Shown: positions 1 to 10,160 of the stretch, piece by piece
Layout: each line of letters begins with the position of its first letter
Numbering within the stretch: position 1 is the stretch's first letter
From: Oreocharis arfaki
Lineage: Eukaryota > Chordata > Aves > Passeriformes > Paramythiidae
DNA: 64,000 bases
Assembly: GCA_013398015.1 (NCBI GenBank)
Contig: VZRR01011376.1
Coordinates: 419,133-483,132, forward strand
Direction: 5' to 3'
Position numbers and translations under genes: made by a program
The notes under the pieces: model-generated
What the model was told of the DNA's origin: nothing
Database searches by the model: none
The model's input: only the letters and a program-made list of their open reading frames with translations

Positions 1-3000
1 CTTCTGTATGTGCAGGTAAACGTTTGGGCTTGTGAATAACAGTGCACATAAATATGCTCTTAAGCAAGAAAATTGCTTGAGTGGCTGGGGTTTCAGTCTG
101 AGTAAACGGCTTGTCCTAAATTCAGGGCAATCCTATTCCATAATGCTGTTATCACTAGGACAAGCATTCTGCAGCTGCCTTTGGCAAATACATGAGGAAA
201 ACCTCATATATTTTGAGGTTCCCTGTGTTTGCCATGTATTTCTGCAGCCCTTTTGAAGAGGATGACTCATTCTTCTCAGATAAAAAAAGCACACCACTTG
301 CTCATAATTTACTCTCTTTTAATATTTCTCTATACAATGTTATGAAAAATGCTGGAGTTTCCCCTTGCTGTTAAAAATAAAAGCTTCATGGTTTCTTCGA
401 AAAAGATAACTGAAGAGCTCAGTTTAGCACACCTAATTGCTGTCTTTACTATTACAGGAGTCAACACAATGCAAGAGACATACACACAAGAAAGTTACTT
501 AAGGACAAAGTACATTGTGTCTTAGAGGGTAATTCAGCATCCTCAAACTAAAATGGAATGAAATATGATTATATTTTTGTTTACCCTGTTATTTGAGTAA
601 TTTCATTTATAAATTCTAAAGCAAGTAATTGTTAAACGCTGAGCTTTGCCTGAAGTTACCTGAGAATCTAGTCATGAGTCTTTGCACAATAAGGTTACAG
701 TGAAAAAAAGCAAGGCAAAAATGTTACTTTTCTTGATTCTTCTCTTCCCTTCCTCCTCCACATCTTGTACTTGGTGCGTAAGGGCTGATTTCAGTGTAAC
801 ATGAAAAATTTCTGCAGATGAGACACATTGCAATGGGCACTTCAATGTTGTAAAAAAATAAAGTAATCGGCATTACAGTTTCGCAGCTCATGGTAAGGAA
901 GGAATACTAACATTCAGACACTTCAGTTCCTTATTACCAGAAGATAAATGGACATAAAATTATCACACAAAATAATGTGAACAGCAGCAAAAGCAATAAA
1001 TGTTCCATAGGAAATGAATTTGGTAAATTTTAAGGACATTATAACTATTCACCATAACTTGTTCAAGAACCGTAACTTGTTTGGTACTTGCCTAAATTAT
1101 TTTATCCTTTTTTCTCTAATGAATAGTTATACAATTCCATTTAACTATGGAATGTTTTTTTTTAAAAGCAACTTGCATGATCTAAACTCTCAAATATCTT
1201 TTTGTTTATCTCCTTTGGTTCATTTCTCTTATCCAGTTTTTTTTAAGTCACTTGAATTACTTCTAAATCCCAAACACATTTGGGTGATTTAGAAAACAAC
1301 TGTAAAAAGAGAGACTCATCCTGGATTATTAAAATGATGACTATAAATCTATTTTTTTTAAAAGTCTTTTTATAACTTGCTTATGCATGGCTTTCTCAAA
1401 TCATCGCTGCAGGACTGGTACTGACCCGCAAAGGAAAGGTACCCTTCAGTTCCTGTTACTGCTTCAGAATTCGTATTCTGAAAATTGGTGCAGAACTGCT
1501 GAAAAATTTGCCTTCTCAAAATGATTCAGCTCTTAAAAAATTAAGAATGCATTTTTCATAAGGAAATCACTTCTTACCTAAGAAACATTAAATTCTGTCA
1601 TGAATACAGTAACTTAAAATGCCAGTTTTTGCGAAAGGTTTTTGAGGTAGAAATGCCTTTTGGCTTACATTTGCTTTCTTTGCCAACAGGAAGGGAATTA
1701 CAGAGATGTGGAAATGTCTGCGAACAGCATAAGTAGGTCTGGTAAAGTGATACAGAACATTGCTCTGGGGGAAGAACACAAGCTTTTCATAACAGAAGAA
1801 TGTAACGGATAACGGAAGATCAGCTGCAAAGGAAAATGAGCCATTGCCTGGGCATCAGGATGGGGTGAGCAGAAGCATCACACAGAAGAGCCTCTTCAGG
1901 CTTCTGCTGAAGCTGGGTATATCCAACTCTACCTCGGACAATAAAGCCACACGGGAGGCTTTCACTCCACATACCAACAGCACACACAGAATGTTTTGCT
2001 GATTAATATAAAACTATGTGCAAGTGGGTTATGACATCAGTTTTTTAACTGATACACCTCTAGTGGAAGATGTAGACAAGCTGGTGCTATAAAACTTTCT
2101 TCATCCCAGACAAAGCCAGGGGAAGGAAATCAGTGCCACGTCTGTTAAGACCTGCCCCAAAAAACCAAGACAGTCGAAAGAACACCCATTGCCTAAATCA
2201 ATTCCTGGATTTACAAAGAGGCTGTCAGGATTTTCTCAACTTGAAGACAAGTGAGAATGTAGATGGCAGAGAAAAGCTTTCTAGTGGGGGAGCAGAAACA
2301 CCCTCCAACACCCTGACCATGGAAATCACAGGGAAATAATCCTTCCTTCTAACACATCAGAATGTCCAAATTGGGCCAGAGTGGTGTAAGGACATGGTCT
2401 CACTGCTGGTAACATGCTCTTTGGCCCGGGGGCTTCCTCTCCTTTCATGTAACCACCTCAATGGGGCCGAGAAGCAATGGGAAAAGTTCACAGATTAAAA
2501 TACTGTAATTCCATCTCACAAGGTAACACTACAACTAGGAAAGGAAATCCTGTATAAGACAGCTGAGAGTCACTGCAGTCCTGAGGAAGAGGGCTGCCTC
2601 AGGAGACAGCAGGGTTCAGAGGGGCAGCACAGCAAATCCACTTGGCCATACCCTTTCCCAATGACATCACTGGGAATTCCACCAAGTGGTTGAAGCTATT
2701 TAGCCTTGAAGCCCTGCTCTATGTTACACGGAGTTCACTACGGGTTTCACTTTCACACTGGATGTAACTAAAAGGTGAGGCAAATACGAAAATTCTTGTA
2801 TTTGGCATATGCCTATTTAAACTAGGTCTTATTAAAATACATTGTCAGTTTCCACATCTGTCAAAAGCTGTGTACACCAGACCTCTTGTGGGATGTTCTT
2901 GAGAATATTGATTCCATAATGGTGCTGCCCTTCTCTCACTATCACCTGGCACTCAATTCCACATCTTCTCGTGTCTCCTCTGGGAATAAGTGTGTTTGGA

Positions 3001-4202
3001 CAGGCTGTAGAGCTTCCTGTTTCAAAACTTCACTTTCCTTCTGGGAACTGCTCAACTCCTTTCATTTTTTCATTTCCTTTTAAAAGCAGAGAAACAGAAC
3101 CACTGAGAAACTACATTTCCAACTGCTATTTTGGTATAAACCCTAGTGCTTTCGGGACACAGGTGCCATTCTAACTGTACTTTGTAACTCTTTGCATGTG
3201 CTACTGTTAACACCTACAATAACTGTGTATTAACTGAAATTTAAGGCAGTGGCCTCTTTTCTATATTATGGCAGGAAGAAACAAGTATTTAAACTTTATA
3301 CATCTCTGTGATCCAAGACAGGTATATGGCAGTCTCTTCCTCCATGGCAAGGAGAGTAAATCTATTCAAAAATTCAAACAGAACAGAATATGCAAAAATA
3401 ACTGAAAGAGTGGTATATCTGAGTTCTAAAATAAATTACAAGTCTCAAGGAATTAATGACATAAAGACCAGGCACAGGCCACAAATGGTGCATAGCTAAA
3501 ATGTTACTGTAGAAACAAAAGAAAAAATAACCCCCAGTGTACATATTGAGCGACTGCCTTGCCAAACACCCCACTGACCTACTGGAATGTACAAAACTGT
3601 CAAACTCCAATTTTATAATCAAACTCCACCTTTACAAACTACACCTTTACAGAAGAGTGTTATTCTAGACAAAGGCCAAGGTCCTCAACAAGCAGACTAA
3701 CACGAAGAATGAGAAAAAAGGTGCCAGGGCTACGCCACGAGGGAGTATGAGCAGGAACTGAGGGTGACCCCAGCACAGGTGTCAAAGAGCAGGGCGCAGT
3801 CACACTGTCTCTAGAGGTGGCAGGTGAAGACAGTCAGTGCAGATGATGGGTAGAGCCCATTCATCAGAGCCCCAAACACGGGTAAGTGATGAACTGGCCC
3901 AAGGTACTTCCAGGGATTCCAGTCAGGAGAGGGAGGACGCAGAGCTGGAGGCAGTGCTGGAGAGAGGGTTGCAACACCATTTCAAGACAGGAGGCAGGCA
4001 CGCCTGCTGACACTGCTCAGGGCAGGACTGGGGCTGCTCAGGGTAACTGAGGCCAATCAGTGCTCTCACACCCCAGAAACAGTAACATTTACGCACAACG
4101 TGCTTTAGTACAACTTACACGCACTTTTGCTAAACAAAGTGCTGGTGATACGTGATGCCTTATCAAGGATAGTAGGGCTGTTTCTGGATTTTGGTCAGTT
4201 TA
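1..4202. other. PIGM 3' flank, no recognised gene
   Basis: AT-rich DNA downstream of PIGM, which is read on the minus strand. Short open frames occur on both strands, but none shows a domain or a plausible exon structure. Part of the right side, about 3700-4202, may be PIGM 3' untranslated sequence. The only canonical minus-strand poly(A) signal close to the gene overlaps the stop codon (4199-4204). Several AATAAA motifs lie on the plus strand (near 375, 858 and 993), but no transcript can be assigned to them. Confidence 0.6.
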
Positions 4203-4204
4203 TT
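4199..4204 (-). promoter_or_regulatory. poly(A) signal overlapping the PIGM stop codon
   Basis: On the minus strand the stop TAA (4205-4203) runs into TAATAAA, so an AATAAA hexamer shares two bases with the stop codon. If used, it would give an extremely short 3' UTR. It may equally be an unused chance match. Confidence 0.35.
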
Positions 4205-5391
4205 ACCGTTGTTTCAGTTTTTTTGCAACTTGTGCATCTTTTTGATAATGTGAAATAATCTGAACAATTATGAGGCTATTAATTATAAGGAAAAGCAAGC
4301 CTGCCAACCATATAAATAAGAAAGTGTTATATCCTTTGAACTCCAGAAAGTACGCAGGAGTAAGCCACAGGCCTTGTCCGATGAACCACAGAAAGAGAAG
4401 CAGCACACTCCGACGCCAGGACATCTTAATACTAGGCATTACAAGGGGCAAAAGGCAGAGATACCAGACAAAGTACTGGGATGTGCATACTTTGTTAAAA
4501 GTCACAAAAATAGTGGTGTGTAGGAAACAACTGAAGGCAAGGTCTCTGTAGAACGCTATGGACACAACCAAGAGCAAAAGCAGCTGGGGCAAGAAAGCTG
4601 CGAGCCCAATGGCAAAACTCCATTCACTCTCTGCGGTCAAGTACAACATGTAGAAATAGGGAGAGAAATTATGACGGATATCCCTCCTGGTCAGGTGATA
4701 GAGGTAGGCATGCTCCAAAAACTCCCAGCCATAGAGGCGATAAAATGCCAGAGTCAAGGCAGCCAGCACTGATCCAGCAACCGTTCCAAAGAGCAGCACG
4801 TCGCGGTTCAACATCTTTACAAAAAGGTGCCAGAGGCGCGCCATAAGCGTGAACTTTGCCGTTTTGTCACCCCCGGCATCCAGCGCCCCTTCCCCGCGGC
4901 GCAGCCTGGTGCGCAGGCGGAGCGCTATGGGCAGCGCGTAGGTCAGGGGATATATTTTCATGTGCACGGCCAGCCCGTAGCACACGGCGGCCTTGCCCAG
5001 GCTGCCCGCCTCCACCCAGTACAGGGTGGCGAGCACCAGCACTGCCACCAGCGCCTCCGCGTTGCCCCGGGTGGACACGGCCATGGGCAGGGGGTTGAGG
5101 AGCCAGGCGGCGGCGCAGCACCCACAGGCGCGGCCGGCGGCTGCCCCTCGGCGCCGCAGGGCCCGGTAGGCGACGACAGCAGCCGCCAGGTCCCCGGCCA
5201 CGAAGAGTAGCTTCCCGAAGGCCTCGAAGAGGAACACGTTGGGCGTCAGGAGCCAGGCCAGGAGCGGCGTGTAGCGGTACGTGGCCCGCCGGTAGGGCGA
5301 GCGCCCCTCGGTCACCAGCCGCGCCGCGTCCGTGAACACCCGGTAGTCGACGTCGGTGTAGCGCACCCGCATGGCGCGGTCCTGGTGCAGC
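4203..5391 (-). CDS. PIGM: PIGM, GPI mannosyltransferase 1 (main part, 5'-truncated by assembly)
   Basis: Catalytic subunit of GPI mannosyltransferase I (GT50 family, partner PIGX). It adds the first alpha-1,4-linked mannose, from dolichol-phosphate-mannose, to GlcN-acyl-PI on the luminal side of the ER. The 395 residues here run without a break from LHQDRAMRVRYTDVDY to a lysine/arginine-rich C-terminus. The DXD-type catalytic motif (DVD) is at residues 13-15 of this piece and is followed by TDAARLVTEGRSPY. Many hydrophobic membrane segments follow, and the family blocks HNFSPYFYMLYLT and FNKVCTSQYF are present. With the 20-residue N-terminus at 5805-5864 the protein would be about 417 residues, close to the usual length of about 420. 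The frame stays open upstream of the N at 5392 as far as 5594, but that proline/arginine-rich extension is not PIGM. No intron is seen, as expected for this gene. The 5' half is GC-rich, the 3' half AT-rich. Confidence 0.96.
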
Positions 5392-5392
5392 N

Positions 5393-5804
5393 TGGGGCGG
5401 GGCGCTGTGCGGGGCGGGTCCCGTGGCGGTGATGGGCGGCAGTGGCCGTACTGTGGTCTGGGAGCCTGGCAGGGGATGGGCGCGGGTGGCACGGGAGAAC
5501 TGCGGGGCACCGCCACCCGCGCTGCCGCTGCCCATTGCCCCCTCACCCTCCGGGTGCCTGTCGGGCTCCACGGGCAGAGAGACGGCAGATGCAATAGTAG
5601 TTAAGAAAGAAAGAGGAGGAAAAATAACATCTGTTACTTATCTTCCGCAGGCGGCTGTGTTTTGCCTAGACGTATGAGCTCTCTCTAGAGCACTTAGGTG
5701 AGCTTCCTTCCACAGCAGATTTCTCATTTAATTAGATCAGAAACAGTACCATGAAAATCGGAGCTTCGAGAGAGTTACTTACAACAAAGGAATTCATTAG
5801 ACTA
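5393..5804. other. 412-bp contig bounded by single Ns, probable PIGM upstream DNA
   Basis: The first 210 bp are very GC- and CpG-rich; from about 5600 the sequence becomes AT-rich. The block lies between two parts of the PIGM coding sequence and is flanked by Ns at 5392 and 5805. If it is moved to the far side of 5806-5934, PIGM is continuous and GC content falls smoothly away from the gene, as in a CpG-island promoter. It is not a credible intron: no GT-AG boundaries meet the coding ends and the gene is normally intronless. A short open frame starting at an ATG at 5751 on the plus strand runs into the N and cannot be interpreted. Confidence 0.6.
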
Positions 5805-5864
5805 NAGCACCAGCGCCAGCCTCGCCAGCAGCCCCGCGAGCAGGGCCGCGCCCGCGCCCGCCAT
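5805..5864 (-). CDS. PIGM: PIGM N-terminus on a displaced contig
   Basis: Read on the minus strand from an ATG at 5864-5862, this gives 20 codons: an initiator Met, a short Gly/Ala stretch and then a hydrophobic Leu/Ala/Val run ending exactly at the N at 5805. It is the signal-anchor-like first membrane segment expected just upstream of the YG-LHQDRAMRVRYTD block that begins at 5391. It is in a consistent frame if a few bases (about 5-6) are missing at the join. The 412 bp now lying between the two pieces does not continue the protein. I infer that the two contigs 5393-5804 and 5806-5934 are in the wrong order. Assignment as the PIGM start is by composition, position and total length; an alignment would settle it. 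Confidence 0.85.
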
Positions 5865-5934
5865 CCCTTCCGCGCGGGGTGCGGGAGCGGGGGCACGCGC
5901 GGCACGCGGGTCCTGGCAGCTCCCGGCGCGGAGG
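5865..5934 (-). promoter_or_regulatory. PIGM 5' UTR and proximal promoter
   Basis: CpG-dense sequence immediately upstream of the PIGM ATG, cut short by the N at 5935. There is no obvious TATA box, which fits a housekeeping CpG-island promoter. The transcription start cannot be placed. Confidence 0.5.
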
Positions 5935-5935
5935 N

Positions 5936-8900
5936 TGTTTTTCAGATAGTTTTCCTGTCTGGATATTTGCCATCTCACGTTTGAATTGGGGCTGATTGAA
6001 AAACAGGCGTTTATTACTTACCACTGTTGCGCGTTTCGTATGAGAACTTAGAAGAGATTTTCTTAGAGATGCTTTATTAATAAAAAATATGCATTTGCTT
6101 GTTTAGTGGTTAATTGCAACCGCATTATTTTTGCTGAATGGTTTAATTCGGGAACATTTCGGGAGCTGTAGTGTTGCTGGCTCGCATCACTTGCAGAAAA
6201 GAATCTGCTTTTTCTCAATTTTGGGGACACCCATCAGAGAACTGGGAACAGATCTTTTGCATTTGGCAGAGGCATCTTGGAGGCCTAACTGGTAGGATAT
6301 TCAGGGGACAAAAGATATTTTTGTTTGTGCGCACACAGCTATTAATTTTTATCTGTTAAGGGTGTTGTTCTGTGTGTAACAGTACAATTGGGTATAGTCT
6401 GAGGCATCCGATGGGAGAAGCATAATAACTAACTAACCTGCAGAGTCAGATTTTCCTCTGTGAGATACTTGCATATTTTATACTAAACTGGACATCTTCA
6501 GTAGGAAGTCTGAAGGGAATTCTCCATTAACTCACCGTATGACATCGCTAAGTCCTAAAACTGATTCCTAGGATGTTTCTGGGAAGGGGCATGAGGGTGG
6601 TTGTTGATCCTTTGTAAATAATTGCTTACTCACTACCGCTGTTCTACTTTAGAACAGGAAAGGTTGGTAACCTTTTATTTTCTTCCCTCTTCTATGTATC
6701 TTGTAGTATAATAGTTGGGGTACTTTTAAAAATGCTTCCATTACGATATCCATTGTCATGCCCAAGATTTTCTCTGGAAAAGCTAGCCGATGGATACTGA
6801 ATAAAATCTCTGGGACTCAAGTAACTTGAAAGTATATGTGTAGATACTGCTGATTTTTTAGTTTGGGGAGGTTCACAAGGAACTATTCTTGCTATCTGCC
6901 TACTTTCTCCCAGGATTGTTTCCCGTTTTGTTGCCTTCCTGGATGGAACATGTGTTATTATTTCAGACCCTTTGAGGAAACTGTTCGTGGTCAGATCAGA
7001 CCTCATTGCAGTTTATTTGCTGAAGTGTCCACGTTTCATGATAATGGTGGAATAGTACGAGTTCAATAAATAAACTTAGGAGTATGCTGGTGTCTCATGG
7101 TTTTCTTGTCTGTTTCTGACAGTCTGTGTTCAGACAAATCTTTTACTCTTATCTGAAGTTAACAGAAGTTGTTAAGCTGTCGGTAGTGACTGTTTATCAG
7201 GATTCTAAAGAAGAAAAAAGTAGGAATTTAATTCTAAAGGGTCATGAAGTTAATAAAACAGAAAATCTGCCTTAGGTATTGTTGCATATACTGTGACTGT
7301 ATGACATTGCCTGAGCTAGAAAAATAATTGATTTTCCTTATTGATAATTTAACATCTTCAAAATATGCTTGAAGCTCTTCAGAGAATTAAGGTCTGGCTC
7401 AAAAATGCATTTGGCTTCAGATTTGATACCAGCTTGCTTAACATAGTTTGTCATGTACTGTAGACGTTAATGCAGGAAGGAGGGCAGTCTTATTAAAGTT
7501 ATAAATCTGTTGTTCCTGTAAAAAGCTGCTTTTATTTGTATAAGTCACAAGAAGCCACTTGTAGAAAATGCTGGTAGATAAAAACTAATAGAACTTCTGG
7601 GACTGAAGCTGATTGATTCTGGTGCACATGAAGGTACAAACAGCCTGAAGAAAAGTGTAGAGCTGCCAAAACAGTGCATAAAATATTAACAGGAATGCAT
7701 ATATACGTGTATATTCACATGGGCATAAAGGTTGTTTTCACTACCTGCCAGGCATTTTGTTTCCGTGGTCTCAAAGATGGACCGTCTTGTAAGCTGAGGC
7801 CACTTCTAAGTGTGCTTCTGTTGTCTACTTGTGATGGGGGATTATAAACCTTATCTCAATTATTAACTTCTCGCATCATCTTCTGTAATAGAGAGTACTT
7901 GAGCAGCACCAGGACATATATTCCATAAACTATCTCGTATGACCTGCCACTACTTGAGATTTACACAGCAGTGGTAGCATTAAAAGGGCAATGAACCCCA
8001 GGCCTTGTTATGCCAGGTGTTCTAAAGCCTAATGGAAGTTTTAACCATCTGAAAACCAAGGTACGACTGGAGGGTGGCAGCTGACTGGAGTGAAGGAGAA
8101 AGTGCCATGCTGGTTCCTGGTCAGCCAGGGGCAATCCTCGTGTTTGGTCAGGTACTTGCCTTTTGGGAGTTTGCTGTCCACACTAAGGTGGAAAGTTAGG
8201 TTTTGAGAAAGGTTAAGCTGACTCTACTGTTATTAACAAAGATGAACGTATGGCTGAAACCTAGATCTGGTGGGTACAGTAGACTAAATATTGGAGGGAC
8301 TAGCAGATTAAATTTGAGAACTTGGAGGAGAATAAAGCGGTTAGTGAAGACTGACAATTAGAAGATTATTCTAGTGAAGTAGTGTAAGGGAGACATTGTG
8401 ATTGGTAGCAGTGCAAGGAAAGAAAGAAGAGGTACTGAGTTGCAGTGGTGAGAACCTTACTAAGATTCAGGTGACCCAGGGGGCTGGACAAGCTTGAATA
8501 TCTGAAAAATTATGGAAGAAAGAGCAGTAAAAGGCTTTGTAGGAGGAAGGCAGTTGGAGGATACTTCATGTGCTCTATTTTAGGTCCTTCTACAGAGATC
8601 TCATGGTGAAGCATTTCTCATGCAAGTCTCCTTGTATAATCTAACTGCTAATGGCTAGCTATACTTTCAGACTTCGTTGTTATGAGATAAAATTTGATCA
8701 TTAGGATTGTATGTTTTTCTATAAGTTGTCATATGTATACAGTGACACAAGTCTATATGTGTAAAAGGTGGTATGAAAGCTGAGTATTTAAGGAGGTAAG
8801 GAAGACCCTGGGCAATAGCTGGTATTTGGTCTTCAGACTTCTGAAAGGGGAGACTGCTGTGCTGTAACGTATTAGAGTTCCCTTTTAACTCTCTTGGGTT

Positions 8901-9814
8901 TTGAACTCAAAAGATCTGTTTCTTGTGGCACATGAAATTCTGTAGAAAAAGTGACTAATGTTTTTCTTAGATGTTTTGGGCTTGATAAAATAAATTTGTT
9001 TTGCAAATAGGATTGATGCCTTTCAAATATTTGTATTGTGTTGAATTTTAGATATTATAAGCAAAAGAGAAGTATAGTTAAGATTATGTAAGATTATGTA
9101 AGGAAGTGTTCATTTCTGCTTTAGTACTGGAATGAGTAATACAGGAGGGTTTGCAAAAGTAAGATGAAAAACACATTAAAACTCTTCACAGAAGAAAATC
9201 ACCATTATTAATAAAAGGCCACCACTCTCCTTTAAGCTTTTTCTGTTAATGTGTTTTCTTAAAACTGCTTGATAAATCTATACCCTTATTCTCCCATTGT
9301 GCTATAAATGTGGTTATTTGGAGAATGTAATTGGAGTTGTAAAGGAATTTTTTTTTTCACCACATTATGATTTTGCACAGTATGCTTTCAAGTAGTGTTG
9401 GCAGAGGGCGGAGTTCTGCTTGCAGTGGTTATGCTGATTGTATGTCAGTGTATTAGGTAAAATTCCAGCCCTTCAGGGAAAAAAAGTACTGGATAAAAAT
9501 TAATCTGTAGGGAAACCTGTTAAATTTACCGTTAGAAAGAAAAGAAAATATTATGTGTGGGAAAACACATGTGGCAGCAAGAATAAGTCCACTGAAGTAT
9601 GATGCTGGCCTAGGGGAAAATTACAAAAAATATGACCTGTTTTGCTCTAAGGCCATGGTGAATCTGAAGTATCATGTGGTAAAAAGGAGTTGCCTGCGTC
9701 TAAGATGGGCAGTGCCTGACTCTCACTGCCTGACTTGCAATACTGAAGCACTTTCCCCCTTTTTACATTACTTCTTTAGCTTTAGCTGATGGTGCAGGCA
9801 GCCCAGTGGATTAG
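5936..9814. other. intergenic, one weak exon candidate
   Basis: AT-rich DNA between PIGM and the first LTR. The only coding-like spot is 6963-7069 (listed separately). Donor-like GTAAGT motifs on the minus strand near 5775 and 6020 have no matching exons that I can recognise. Nothing else is supported. Confidence 0.5.
6963..7069 (+). other. possible terminal exon of an unknown transcript
   Basis: A splice-acceptor-like TTATTTCAG precedes a 34-codon open stretch (PFEETVRGQIRP near its start, FHDNGGIVRVQ at its end). Its stop codon TAA is embedded in AATAAATAAA (7065-7074), a canonical poly(A) signal. The residue composition is balanced, unlike the Cys/Phe/Ser-rich chance frames around it. I do not recognise the peptide and see no convincing upstream exon, although an open stretch at 6200-6291 ends at a GT (ACTG/GTAGGA). 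It may be the end of a gene divergent from PIGM, a pseudogene piece, or chance. Confidence 0.2.
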
Positions 9815-10160
9815 TGTCGCAGATCGACACTAACAATCAGGCATGGACGCAGGTTTCATACACATGCCAAGGTCTCGGGCCAACGGGCAAGAAGCTCGGC
9901 CCTCGTTTATTCTCACACTTATATACATATGTACAGACAATCAGCAATTGGATGAAGAGGTTAAGCCTCTCCAAATTGATAGGATATAAATTCAGTTTAT
10001 CACCTTCTTCCACCTCCAGAGAAGGAATGCAGAACAATTCTAAAAGTACAGCCTAGAAAAGATTCGTTACAAAAACATGGGCATTGTTTATCTTACAGCT
10101 TATGAGAAAGTTTTTCACTGCTAATGCGAACAAGACATGCAGTGAAAAACCAAAGCAACA
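9815..10160 (-). mobile_element. solo LTR, ALV/ERVK-like, with 6-bp target-site duplication
   Basis: A 346-bp element in minus orientation with matching TG...CA ends (TGTTGC at one end, GCGACA at the other) and a perfect 6-bp duplication GATTAG on both sides (9809-9814 and 10161-10166). On the minus strand a TATA box (TATATAAG, plus 9919-9926) is followed within about 10 bases by AATAAA (plus 9906-9911). This tight order is typical of avian leukosis-type LTRs, as are the length and the 6-bp duplication. No internal viral sequence remains, so it is a recombination-derived solo LTR. Assignment to an alpha/ERVK-type group is by structure only. Confidence 0.9.

Noticed and set aside
5392..5594. 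N-terminal extension of PIGM to an ATG at 5594
   Set aside because: The extension is read through an N, is Pro/Arg-rich, lacks the family's first membrane segment, and a better N-terminus exists at 5805-5864.
4827..5604. Open frames on the plus strand and in the second minus frame over the GC-rich half of PIGM
   Set aside because: Shadow frames of a GC-rich true gene; composition is Pro/Arg/Gly/Ala and they do not extend past the gene.
5393..5804. Intron within PIGM
   Set aside because: PIGM is normally intronless, the block is bounded by Ns rather than GT-AG junctions, and reordering contigs restores the gene.
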